From assembly GCF_002795245.1 (NCBI RefSeq), contig NZ_PGVG01000001.1, positions 62,001 to 126,000 of the forward strand: DNA of 64,000 bases. Reading direction: 5' to 3'. Both the position numbers and the translations under genes were made by a program. Below, in pieces: positions 44,555 through 52,625 of this stretch. The first letter of the stretch is position 1, and every line of letters starts with the position of its first letter. The notes under the pieces are model-generated. The model had not been told where the DNA came from. It did no database searches and worked only from the letters and a program-made list of their open reading frames with translations. Source of the stretch: Bradyrhizobium forestalis. Lineage in GTDB: Bacteria; Pseudomonadota; Alphaproteobacteria; Rhizobiales; Xanthobacteraceae.

Positions 44555-47500
44555 ATGTCGTCATCCAAGAACCGTCTGGACCCGATCCCGCACCCGCCGA
44601 CCAAGCCGGTGGTCGGCAACATGCTGTCGCTGGACCCGGCCGCCCCCGTGCAGCACCTGACGCGGCTTGCCAAGGAGCTCGGTCCGATCTTCTGGCTCGA
44701 CATGATGGGCTCGCCGATCGTCGTCGTCTCCGGCCACGATCTCGTCGACGAGCTCTCGGACGAGAAGCGCTTCGACAAGACGGTGCGCGGCGCGCTGCGG
44801 CGCGTGCGCGCGGTCGGCGGCGACGGCCTGTTCACGGCCGACACCAGGGAGCCGAACTGGAGCAAGGCGCACAACATCCTGCTCCAGCCCTTCGGCAACC
44901 GCGCCATGCAGTCTTATCACCCGAGCATGGTCGACATCGCCGAGCAGCTCGTCCAGAAATGGGAGCGGCTCAACGCCGACGACAAGATCGACGTCGTCCA
45001 CGACATGACCGCGCTGACGCTTGATACGATCGGCCTGTGCGGATTCGACTACCGCTTCAATTCGTTCTACCGGCGCGACTACCATCCCTTCGTCGAGTCG
45101 CTGGTGCGCTCGCTCGAAACCATCATGATGACGCGCGGCTTGCCGTTCGAGCAGCTCTGGATGCAGAAGCGCCGCAAGACGCTCGCCGAGGACGTTGCCT
45201 TCATGAACAAGATGGTCGACGAGATCATTGCCGAGCGCCGCAAGAGCGCGGAAGGGGGCGACGACAAGAAGGACATGCTCGCTGCGATGATGACCGGCGT
45301 CGACCGCTCAACCGGCGAGCAGCTCGACGACATCAACATCCGCTACCAGATCAACACGTTCCTGATCGCGGGGCACGAGACCACCAGCGGCCTGTTGTCC
45401 TACACGCTCTATGCGCTGCTCAAGCATCCGGACATTCTCAAGAAGGCCTATGACGAGGTCGATCGCGTCTTCGGCCCCGATGTCAACGCGAAGCCGGCCT
45501 ATCAGCAGGTGACGCAGCTCACCTACATCACCCAGATCCTGAAGGAGGCGCTGCGGCTGTGGCCGCCGGCGCCGGCCTACGGCATCTCGCCGCTGCAGGA
45601 TGAGACGATTGGCGGCGGCAAGTACAGGCTCAGGAAGGGCACGTTCGTCACCATTCTTGTGACGGCACTGCATCGTGATCCCAGCGTGTGGGGTCCCAAC
45701 CCTGATGCCTTCGATCCCGAGAATTTCAGCCGCGAGGCGGAGGCCAATCGGCCGATCAATGCCTGGAAGCCGTTCGGCAACGGCCAGCGCGCCTGCATCG
45801 GCCGTGGCTTCGCCATGCACGAGGCGGCGCTCGCGCTCGGCATGATCCTGCAGCGCTTCAAGCTGATCGACCACCAGCGCTACCAGATGCACCTGAAGGA
45901 GACGCTGACGATGAAGCCGGAAGGCTTCAAGATCAAGGTGCGTCCACGCGCCGATCGCGAACGCGGCGCCTATGGCGGGCCCGTTGCGGTTGCGTCCTCG
46001 GCGCCGAAGGCGCAGCGCCAACCCACCACGCGGCCCGGCCACAACACGCCGATGCTGGTGCTCTACGGCTCCAATCTCGGTACCGCCGAGGAGCTCGCAA
46101 CACGCATGGCTGACCTTGCCGAGATCAACGGCTTCGCCGTGCAGCTCGGCCCGCTCGACGATTATGTCGGCAAGCTGCCGCAGGAGGGCGGGGTGCTGAT
46201 CATCTGCGCCTCCTATAACGGCGCGCCGCCCGACAATGCGACGCAGTTCGTCAAATGGCTTGGTGACGACCTGCCGAAGGACGCCTTTGCCGGCGTGCGC
46301 TACGCCGTGTTCGGCTGCGGCAACAGCGACTGGGCCGCGACCTATCAATCGGTGCCGCGCTTTATCGACGAGCAATTGTCCAAGCACGGCGCGCGCGCGG
46401 TCTATCCGCGCGGCGAGGGCGACGCGCGCAGCGATCTCGACGGCCAGTTCCAGAAATGGTTCCCGGCGGCGGCCCAGGTTGCGACCAAGGAGTTCGGCAT
46501 CGACTGGAATTTCACCCGCACCGCGGAGGACGATCCGCTCTATGCGATCGAGCCGGTCGCGGTGACTACCGTCAACACCATCGTCGCCCAGGGCGGCGCG
46601 GTGGCGATGAAGGTGCTGGCCAACGACGAACTCCAGAACAAGAGCGGCCCCAATCCGTCGGAGCGTTCGACGCGGCACATCGAGGTGCAGCTGCCGTCCA
46701 ACATGACTTATCGGGTCGGCGATCATTTGAGCGTCGTTCCGCGCAACGATCCGACGCTGGTGGATTCCGTTGCCCGCCGCTTCGGCTTCCTGCCGGCCGA
46801 CCAGATCAGGTTGCAGGTCGCCGAAGGCCGGCGCGCGCAATTGCCGGTCGGCGAGGCCGTGTCGGTCGGCCGTCTGCTCAGCGAGTTCGTCGAGATGCAG
46901 CAGGTTGCGACCCGCAAGCAGATCCAGATCATGGCCGAGCACACGCGCTGCCCGGTCACCAAGCCGAAGCTGCTGGGCTTCGTCGGCGAGGAATCCGAGC
47001 CGCTCGAGCGCTACCGCAGCGAGATCCTGGCCAGGCGCAAATCGGTGTTCGACCTGCTGCTCGAATATCCCGCCTGCGAATTGCCGTTCCACGTCTATCT
47101 GGAAATGCTCTCGCTGCTGGCGCCGCGCTATTACTCGATCTCGTCCTCGCCGTCGGTCGATCCGGTGCGATGCAGCGTCACGGTCGGCGTGGTCGAAGGT
47201 CCGGCAGCGTCCGGTCGCGGCACCTACAAGGGCATCTGCTCGAACTATCTCGCGAACCGTCGCGCTGGCGATGCGATCTATGCCACCGTGCGCGAGACCA
47301 AGGCGGGCTTCCGCTTGCCGGATGATCCATCCATGCCGATCATCATGATCGGCCCGGGCACGGGGCTTGCACCGTTCCGCGGCTTCCTCCAGGAGCGCGC
47401 GGCGCGCAAGGCGAAGGGGGCCACGCTCGGTCCGGCCATGCTGTTCTTCGGCTGCCGCCATCCCGATCAGGATTTTCTCTACGCCGACGAGCTGAAGGCG

Positions 47501-47794
47501 CTGGCGTCGGGCGGTATCACCGAGCTCTTCACCGCATTCTCGCGCGCGGACGGACCGAAGACTTATGTGCAGCACGTGCTCGCCGCGCAGAAGGACAAGG
47601 TTTGGCCGCTGATCGAGCAGGGCGCCATCATTTACGTCTGCGGCGATGGCGGCAAGATGGAGCCCGACGTGAAGGCGGCGCTGGTTGCGATCCATCGCGA
47701 GAAGAGCGGCAGCGATGCCGCCGCCGGTGCACGCTGGATCGACGAGATGGGCGCGAAGAATCGCTATGTGCTGGACGTCTGGGCGGGTGGGTAG
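44555..47794 (+). CDS. CYP102-type cytochrome P450/NADPH-P450 reductase fusion
   Basis: The 1079-residue protein has the P450-BM3 layout. The P450 domain (1-470) has AGHETT (272-277), ExxR (Glu331/Arg334) and FGNGQRACIG with haem ligand Cys414. A flavodoxin-like FMN domain starts at LVLYGSNLGTAEELA (about 500), and an FAD/NADPH reductase has RYYSISSSPS and GPGTGLAPFRGF. The C-terminus (DVWAGG) is also BM3-like. BM3 residues GLFT and NWKKAHNILL are mirrored by GLFTADT and NWSKAHNILL. It should hydroxylate or epoxidise medium- to long-chain fatty acids with NADPH and no other partner. All cofactor motifs look intact. Confidence 0.95.
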   Translation: MSSSKNRLDPIPHPPTKPVVGNMLSLDPAAPVQHLTRLAKELGPIFWLDMMGSPIVVVSGHDLVDELSDEKRFDKTVRGALRRVRAVGGDGLFTADTREPNWSKAHNILLQPFGNRAMQSYHPSMVDIAEQLVQKWERLNADDKIDVVHDMTALTLDTIGLCGFDYRFNSFYRRDYHPFVESLVRSLETIMMTRGLPFEQLWMQKRRKTLAEDVAFMNKMVDEIIAERRKSAEGGDDKKDMLAAMMTGVDRSTGEQLDDINIRYQINTFLIAGHETTSGLLSYTLYALLKHPDILKKAYDEVDRVFGPDVNAKPAYQQVTQLTYITQILKEALRLWPPAPAYGISPLQDETIGGGKYRLRKGTFVTILVTALHRDPSVWGPNPDAFDPENFSREAEANRPINAWKPFGNGQRACIGRGFAMHEAALALGMILQRFKLIDHQRYQMHLKETLTMKPEGFKIKVRPRADRERGAYGGPVAVASSAPKAQRQPTTRPGHNTPMLVLYGSNLGTAEELATRMADLAEINGFAVQLGPLDDYVGKLPQEGGVLIICASYNGAPPDNATQFVKWLGDDLPKDAFAGVRYAVFGCGNSDWAATYQSVPRFIDEQLSKHGARAVYPRGEGDARSDLDGQFQKWFPAAAQVATKEFGIDWNFTRTAEDDPLYAIEPVAVTTVNTIVAQGGAVAMKVLANDELQNKSGPNPSERSTRHIEVQLPSNMTYRVGDHLSVVPRNDPTLVDSVARRFGFLPADQIRLQVAEGRRAQLPVGEAVSVGRLLSEFVEMQQVATRKQIQIMAEHTRCPVTKPKLLGFVGEESEPLERYRSEILARRKSVFDLLLEYPACELPFHVYLEMLSLLAPRYYSISSSPSVDPVRCSVTVGVVEGPAASGRGTYKGICSNYLANRRAGDAIYATVRETKAGFRLPDDPSMPIIMIGPGTGLAPFRGFLQERAARKAKGATLGPAMLFFGCRHPDQDFLYADELKALASGGITELFTAFSRADGPKTYVQHVLAAQKDKVWPLIEQGAIIYVCGDGGKMEPDVKAALVAIHREKSGSDAAAGARWIDEMGAKNRYVLDVWAGG

Positions 47795-47809
47795 GCGAAG
47801 CTCAATCTT

Positions 47810-47888
47810 GTAGCCCGGATGAGCGAAGCGACATCCGGGATTTCGCGGCACGAGCGGTCCCGGGTGTCGCTTCGCTCACCCGGGCTAC
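47810..47888. repeat. Long near-perfect inverted repeat
   Basis: Two 31-base arms (47810-47840 and 47858-47888) pair with two mismatches around a 17-base loop. The arm begins GTAGCCCGGATGAGCGAAGC. It sits directly after the P450 fusion gene and may terminate its transcript. Its form matches an intergenic repeat I associate with many rhizobial genomes. Confidence 0.8.
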
Positions 47889-47913
47889 GAATTATTCGTG
47901 CTAAAGCTCTGGC

Positions 47914-48588
47914 ATGATTCCCTGGGAAAAGATCGACACCGCCAAAATCCCCGGCTCCGACGAAGAGCTCCGCCTGATGCGGCGGGGCAAGGAGTTCTCC
48001 ATCAAGCTCGGCAGCAACGAGCTGATGAACAGCCGCCTGTCGGGCTCCGAGGCTGCGCTCGCCACACTCGCGGCAAAGCAGATCGAGAAAGTTGCAAAAC
48101 CCGTCGTCCTCATTGGCGGCCTTGGCATGGGATTTACGCTGCGCGCGGCGTTGGCCGTGCTCGGAGACAAGGCGAAGATCGTGGTCTCCGAGTTGGTCCC
48201 GTCGGTCGTCGCCTGGGCACGCGGGCCGATGGCGGAGGTGTTCGGCGACAGCCTGGATGATGCCAGGGTGAGCGTCCGGGAGACCGACGTTGGCGAAATC
48301 ATCCGCGGGCAGCGGTCGGCCTTCGACGCCATTCTCCTCGACGTCGACAACGGCCCCGAAGGGCTGACCCGGAAGGGCAATGACGCGCTGTACAATGCGA
48401 GCGGATTGGCGGCGGCCAAGACGGCGCTGCGGCCGGGCGGTGTGCTCGCCGTCTGGTCGTCGGGACCGAATCCGGCGTTCACCAAGCGCCTTCGCAGCGC
48501 CGGTTTCGACGTCAACGAGGTCAATGTCCGCGCCACCGGCTGGGGCGGTGGCGCGCGCCATGTGATCTGGGTCGCGCGAAAGACCTAA
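47914..48588 (+). CDS. Spermidine synthase-like / SAM-binding protein
   Basis: The 224-residue protein has a Rossmann methyltransferase core: VLIGGLGMGFTLRAAL binds the cofactor nucleotide, VVSELVPSVV supplies the acidic ribose ligand, and DAILLDVDNGPEG resembles the active-site loop of spermidine synthases. It is shorter than true spermidine synthases and lacks their N-terminal beta domain. A different SAM- or decarboxy-SAM-dependent role is possible. The 3' end overlaps that of the convergent hydrolase gene at their stop codons (48585-48588). Confidence 0.8.
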   Translation: MIPWEKIDTAKIPGSDEELRLMRRGKEFSIKLGSNELMNSRLSGSEAALATLAAKQIEKVAKPVVLIGGLGMGFTLRAALAVLGDKAKIVVSELVPSVVAWARGPMAEVFGDSLDDARVSVRETDVGEIIRGQRSAFDAILLDVDNGPEGLTRKGNDALYNASGLAAAKTALRPGGVLAVWSSGPNPAFTKRLRSAGFDVNEVNVRATGWGGGARHVIWVARKT

Positions 48589-49499
48589 GCTGCCCGCGCC
48601 GCCGCGCCATGCGCATGCTTGTCGATCGCGTCGATGATCTCCGGCCAGAATCGCATGGGCAGCGCGTGGCCCATACCCTCGATCATCAGCAGCTTCGCGT
48701 TCGGAATCGACGCCGCCGTGTCCTTGCCGCCCTCGGGATGGACCAGCGGATCGACGGTGCCGTGAATGACGAGCGTCGGCGTCTTCACGGCGTGCAGCCG
48801 CTCCTTGCGGCTGCCGGAGGCGAGCACGGCGCGGAGCTGGCGGCCGACGCCGGCCGGGTTGAGTCCGCGCGCGAACACGCGCTCGGCGCGGCCAGGGTCG
48901 AGCGCTTCCTCTTCCGGAAAATGCCCGACGCGCAGCACTTTCCAGGTCTGGCCGTAGCGGACGATGAACTCCTCCTTGCTGCGCGGCGGCGGTGCCATCA
49001 GCATGGCTGCCGCTTCGCGTGTCGGCGGCGGCACGCGCGGATTGCCCGTGGTCGACATGATCGAGATCAGCGAGCGCACGCGCTGCGGAAACGACAGCGC
49101 CACCTCCTGCGCGATCATGCCGCCCATGGATGCCCCGACCAGATGCGCCGACTTGATGCCGAGCGCATCCATCAGGCCGACCGTGTCCTTGGCCATGTCG
49201 ATCAGCTTGTAGGTTGCGGCCACGGGAATCCTTAAGAAGCGCAGCTTCAGCAGTTCGAGCGGCGTCAGGCGCTTGCCGCCCGCGAGATGGCTCGACTTGC
49301 CGATGTCGCGATTGTCGAAGCGGATCACGCGGAAGCCGCGCGCGGCGAGCTGCTCGCAGAACGCATCGTCCCAATGGATCATTTGCGCCCCGAGCCCCAT
49401 GATCAGCAGCAACGGCTCGGCATTGTCGTTGCCGAAAATCTCGTAGCAGATGTCGATGCCGTTGGCGCGGATCGTCTGGGGCGGCTGATGGGCGGTCAC
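48585..49499 (-). CDS. Alpha/beta hydrolase (GTG start)
   Basis: From the GTG at 49499, preceded by GGAGGG, the protein has 304 residues. The nucleophile elbow is VGASMGGMIA (Ser124), Asp is in GTVDPLV and His in GMGHALPMRF. RFDNRDIGKS and GLMDALGI are typical of 3-oxoadipate enol-lactonase/esterase-like enzymes. Longer in-frame starts have no ribosome site. It converges with the SAM-binding gene and diverges from the PHA genes. Substrate unknown. Confidence 0.85.
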   Translation of the reverse strand: MTAHQPPQTIRANGIDICYEIFGNDNAEPLLLIMGLGAQMIHWDDAFCEQLAARGFRVIRFDNRDIGKSSHLAGGKRLTPLELLKLRFLRIPVAATYKLIDMAKDTVGLMDALGIKSAHLVGASMGGMIAQEVALSFPQRVRSLISIMSTTGNPRVPPPTREAAAMLMAPPPRSKEEFIVRYGQTWKVLRVGHFPEEEALDPGRAERVFARGLNPAGVGRQLRAVLASGSRKERLHAVKTPTLVIHGTVDPLVHPEGGKDTAASIPNAKLLMIEGMGHALPMRFWPEIIDAIDKHAHGAAARAA

Positions 49500-49661
49500 G
49501 GGTCCCTCCTGCTGATCGGTGCTGTATCGCACGGTTTCGTTCCGCGAAGAAGCCGCATGCGCGACACCGCGCCCGCTGCTTGCCGGTTGACCGGCACGTC
49601 GCAACGGTGTGGTATGGCGAGAAGAGAAGGGTGCAAAGCCCTCCACATTGGGAGGACGCTG

Positions 49662-50042
49662 ATGACCGACAAGATCATCGATCCGGTCGCCTTATGGCAG
49701 AAGATGGTCGGCGAGATGGAGAAGGGTTTCAACTCCTTCGCGACCAAAGCGATGGAGACGCCTGAATTCTCGCAAGCCATGAACCGCGCCGGCGGCGTTG
49801 CTGCAGGTGCTCAGAAGCAATTCGGCGATCTCATGGAGAAATACCTGCTCTCCATGAACCTGCCGAGCCGCGAGCAGATGACCAGTATCGCGGAGAGGCT
49901 TCAGTCTATCGAAGGCCAGCTCGGCGAGATCAAGTCGATGCTGAGCCAGATGTCGGCCAACTCGAGTGCGCAGCAGGTCGGTGCCGCGCCGCGGCCGCCG
50001 CGTACGAAACGTCCGCCGTCCGAAGGCGGAGAGCAAAAATGA
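49662..50042 (+). CDS. Short PHA synthase subunit / phasin-like protein (PhaE-like)
   Basis: The 126-residue protein starts MTDKIIDPVALWQKMVGEME after a GGGAGG site. It has amphipathic helices, a C-terminal coiled-coil segment (IAERLQSIEGQLGEIKSMLS), then a Pro/Arg-rich basic tail. Its stop overlaps phaC as ATGA. Position and helices fit a synthase subunit or activator, but it is about a third of the usual PhaE length. It may instead be a PhaR-like or phasin-like cofactor that docks the synthase to granules. Confidence 0.7.
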   Translation: MTDKIIDPVALWQKMVGEMEKGFNSFATKAMETPEFSQAMNRAGGVAAGAQKQFGDLMEKYLLSMNLPSREQMTSIAERLQSIEGQLGEIKSMLSQMSANSSAQQVGAAPRPPRTKRPPSEGGEQK

Positions 50043-51121
50043 ACGCGCCGACGGCACTTGATTTCGCCGCGATACCGGAGCGCATCCAGTCCGAAGTGCA
50101 GCGCGCTATCATGCGCAGCATCAAGGGCGTCGAATATTTCTCGACCTCGGGCCCGTCGCTGGGTTCGACGCCCAAGGACGTGCTGCATTCGCGCGGCACG
50201 ATGAACCTCTATCACTACCGGCCAATGGCGGACGAGATCTACCGCGTGCCGGTGCTGATCGTGATGGCGACGACCAACCGCGGCTACATCCTCGATCTCG
50301 TCCCCGGTCAGAGCTTCATCGAGTTCCTGCTCAGGCGCGGTTACGACGTCTACATGCTGGACTGGAGCGCGCCGCGGCCGGAGGAGAAGGGCCTGCGCAT
50401 GGAGGACTATGTCCTCGACTTCATCCCGGACTGCGTCCGCCGCGTGCAAGCCGATTCCGGGGAGCAGGACGTCTCCGTCATCGGCTATTGCTTCGGCGGC
50501 GTGCTGTCGCTGCTCTACGGTTCGATCCACAAGGACGGGCCGATGAAGAATTTGATCTGCTTCACCACGCCGATCGACTTTCGCGAGATGAAGCTGTTCT
50601 CGAATTTCTCCGACCGCCGTTATTTCGATGTCGACCGTCTCGTCGACAGCGTCGGCAACGTGCCGCCGGAGATGATCCTGTCCTCGTTCGAGATGCTGCG
50701 CCCGGCCTCGCGCACGGTGAGCCAGATCCAGCTCTGGGAAAACATCTGGAACGACGAGTTCGTAAAATCCTACCGCATGTTCGACCGATGGGCGACCGAC
50801 ACGCTGCCACTCGCGGGCGAATATTTCCGCACCATCACCAAGGACCTGATGTGGGACAACAAGCTGTTCAACGACACGATGTCGGTCGGCGGCCGTCCGG
50901 CGAAGCTCGAAGACATCAAGGTGCCGATCCTACATGCGGTCGCCGAGCACGACCACATCGTGCCCTATGATGCCGCCAAGCACCTGATCACCAAGATCGG
51001 CTCGGCGGACAAGGAAGAGGTGATCCTGAAGGGCGGTCACGTCTCGCTGGTCGCGGGCGCCAACGCGGTGAAGCGGCTGTGGCCGAAACTGGATTCCTGG
51101 CTGGGAAAGAGATCGACATGA
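50039..51121 (+). CDS. phaC: Polyhydroxyalkanoate synthase, class III-type
   Basis: The 360-residue protein has the PHA-synthase lipase-like box GYCFGG with nucleophile Cys151, Asp305 in AEHDHIVP and His334 in GGHVSLVAG. The length of about 360 residues is that of class III/IV PhaC, not the 570-600 residues of class I enzymes. It polymerises (R)-3-hydroxyacyl-CoA at the granule surface, normally with a partner subunit; the overlapping upstream gene is the candidate partner. The downstream GNAT gene overlaps this gene by four bases. Confidence 0.92.
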   Translation: MNAPTALDFAAIPERIQSEVQRAIMRSIKGVEYFSTSGPSLGSTPKDVLHSRGTMNLYHYRPMADEIYRVPVLIVMATTNRGYILDLVPGQSFIEFLLRRGYDVYMLDWSAPRPEEKGLRMEDYVLDFIPDCVRRVQADSGEQDVSVIGYCFGGVLSLLYGSIHKDGPMKNLICFTTPIDFREMKLFSNFSDRRYFDVDRLVDSVGNVPPEMILSSFEMLRPASRTVSQIQLWENIWNDEFVKSYRMFDRWATDTLPLAGEYFRTITKDLMWDNKLFNDTMSVGGRPAKLEDIKVPILHAVAEHDHIVPYDAAKHLITKIGSADKEEVILKGGHVSLVAGANAVKRLWPKLDSWLGKRST

Positions 51122-51711
51122 GCGAGCAGCGTTCCTATCCGCGCCACGTCAAGACCGACGCCGGCGACATCGAGATCCGTCTGATGTCGCCCGCGGACGA
51201 GGCCGCGGTGCTGGCCTTCGGCAAGGGCCTGCCGACCCATGATCTGCTATTCCTCCCGCGCAACATCAGCGAGCCGAAGGTACTGTCGGCCTGGGTCAAG
51301 GAGATCGAGCGCGGCGCGATTCAGAGCCTGCTCGCGGTCAAGGACGGTAAGGTCGTCGGCTGCGGCACGCTGGTGCGCGATCCGCACTCCTGGTCACCCC
51401 ATGTCGGCGAGATCCGCATGGTGGTCTCGCTCGATGTGCGCGGGAAGGGGGTGGGGAAGGCGCTGTCGCAGGAGACCTTTGCCCTCGCACTTGGGGCGGG
51501 CCTGGAAAAGCTCTCGGTTCAGATGACGGTCGACCAGCAGGCGGCAATTGCCCTGTTCGAGAGCCTCGGCTTCAAGGCCGAAGCACTGCTGCGGGACCAT
51601 GTCCGGGACGTCGACGGCAAGACCCACGACATCGTCGTGCTCGGCCACAATGTCGCGCAGGTCCAGGCCCAGATGGAGGCCTATGGGCTGCCAGGTGCCG
51701 TCCAGCACTAA
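51118..51711 (+). CDS. GNAT family N-acetyltransferase
   Basis: The 197-residue protein starts MSEQRSYPRHVKTDAGDIEI and overlaps the phaC stop by four bases (ATGA). The acetyl-CoA motif A reads MVVSLDVRGKGVGKALS, with the R-G-x-G-x-G/A pattern, and QQAAIALFESLGFKAEA is motif B. Its tight coupling with phaC suggests a role in acyl-CoA or granule metabolism, perhaps protein acetylation; this is inference. Substrate unknown. Confidence 0.88.
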   Translation: MSEQRSYPRHVKTDAGDIEIRLMSPADEAAVLAFGKGLPTHDLLFLPRNISEPKVLSAWVKEIERGAIQSLLAVKDGKVVGCGTLVRDPHSWSPHVGEIRMVVSLDVRGKGVGKALSQETFALALGAGLEKLSVQMTVDQQAAIALFESLGFKAEALLRDHVRDVDGKTHDIVVLGHNVAQVQAQMEAYGLPGAVQH

Positions 51712-51803
51712 GAGGCCATCCAGCACCTAGGCCTGGATCGGGGGCAATCCTCGGGAACCCAGTTGGCGAGGGAGGCGTCACGTTGCCTCTCGTTAAGGCT
51801 GTT

Positions 51804-51815
51804 CACGATTTCGTG
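51804..51815. promoter_or_regulatory. Small inverted repeat upstream of the phasin promoter
   Basis: CACGA-TT-TCGTG is a perfect 5-bp-arm palindrome about 10 bases upstream of the larger phasin operator candidate. It could be a second regulator site, but such short repeats also arise by chance. Confidence 0.3.
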
Positions 51816-51824
51816 ATATCGCAG

Positions 51825-51842
51825 TGCAATATGAATATTGCA
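51825..51842. promoter_or_regulatory. Palindromic operator candidate at the phasin promoter
   Basis: TGCAATAT-GA-ATATTGCA is a perfect inverted repeat with 8-base arms. Its right arm overlaps the likely -35 box. PhaR repressors of PHA granules bind TGC/GCA-rich sites ahead of phasin genes, so PhaR is the likeliest ligand. The identification is inference from position and composition. Confidence 0.6.
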
Positions 51843-51868
51843 TCGCACAATTAACTTTGCCATATAAG
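51839..51868 (+). promoter_or_regulatory. Probable phasin promoter
   Basis: TTGCAT (51839-51844) and TATAAG (51863-51868) are spaced by 18 bases and resemble a housekeeping promoter. The palindrome at 51825-51842 overlaps the -35, as expected for repression. The phasin start is about 70 bases downstream. Confidence 0.5.
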
Positions 51869-51935
51869 CCGTGCCCCGGGCCAATGCGGACGGGGTGAGC
51901 CCATAGCTCAGACCAATGAGGATGGAGAGAACCCC

Positions 51936-52391
51936 ATGACCACTGAAACCAATACCGCTTTCGAGGGCTTCAAGGACGCTTTCAAGAACATCCAGAACCT
52001 GGAAGTTCCCGAGGCCGCCCGCGAATTCGTCAAGAAGACTGCCAACACTGCCAAGGACCGTGCCGCTGAAGTGTTCGCTGGCTCCGAGCGCGTGACCGCC
52101 GCCGTCGAGAACGCGGTGACCGAGTCCGTCACCGAAGCCGGCAAGATCAGCCGCAACATCCAGCAGGCGATCTATGAGGACGCCGAGGCGTTCTTCTCGG
52201 GCATCGACAAGCTCGCGTCCGCCAAGTCGGTCAGCGAGGCCGTCGAGATCCAGTCGAGCCTGCTCCGCGCCCGCGGTGAAGTGTTCGTCTCGCGTGCCAA
52301 GGCGACCGCCGACTATCTCGGCAAGCTCGCCGCCAACGGCGCGAAGTCCGCTCAGGACAACTTCGCCAAGGTCTACACCAAGACCGCCTGA
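51936..52391 (+). CDS. Phasin family protein
   Basis: The 151-residue protein starts MTTETNTAFEGFKDAFKNIQ after a GGAGAG site. The whole chain is predicted amphipathic helix, with repeated Ala/Lys/Glu segments (AREFVKKTANTAKDRAAEVF, SRAKATADYLGKLAANGAKS) typical of Phasin_2. It coats PHA granules and controls their size and number. It is a single-gene unit with its own promoter and terminator, which suits an abundant protein. Its position after the phaC genes supports the role. Confidence 0.93.
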   Translation: MTTETNTAFEGFKDAFKNIQNLEVPEAAREFVKKTANTAKDRAAEVFAGSERVTAAVENAVTESVTEAGKISRNIQQAIYEDAEAFFSGIDKLASAKSVSEAVEIQSSLLRARGEVFVSRAKATADYLGKLAANGAKSAQDNFAKVYTKTA

Positions 52392-52419
52392 TTAGGCGCC
52401 TGAGTAGAAACTGAATTTG

Positions 52420-52446
52420 AGGCCCGCTTCGGCGGGCCTTTTGTTT
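52420..52446 (+). terminator. Rho-independent terminator after the phasin gene
   Basis: AGGCCCGC-TTCG-GCGGGCCT is a perfect 8-bp stem with a UUCG tetraloop, followed by TTTGTTTT. It begins 29 bases after the phasin stop codon. Confidence 0.93.
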
Positions 52447-52453
52447 TGGTTTG

Positions 52454-52600
52454 CGTTCCCCGGATGCAGTGCAGCGCGCGCCCGGCGATGCGAAGCATCG
52501 TCCAGACCGGCGTGGTGCACTGCTGATCCGGGGGCCATCGCTTGCTGGGTCCCGGCTCTGCGGCGCATCGCTTCGCGCCGCACCGCGTCCGGGACATGCG
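52454..52600. repeat. Palindrome-rich intergenic repeat
   Basis: Segments such as CCCCGGATGCAGTGCAGC with GGTGCACTGCTGATCCGGGG, and GGCGCATCGCTTCGCGCC, form overlapping hairpins. The composition resembles the element at 31060-31205. No gene lies here; it separates the phasin terminator from the DUF445 gene. Confidence 0.6.
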
Positions 52601-52625
52601 GAGGTCGGCACGCTAAGTTTGCGTC

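Noticed and set aside
45308-47851. 847-codon open frame antisense to the P450 fusion
   Set aside because: It mirrors a high-GC coding strand, has no family motifs, and the opposite strand carries an intact CYP102 gene.
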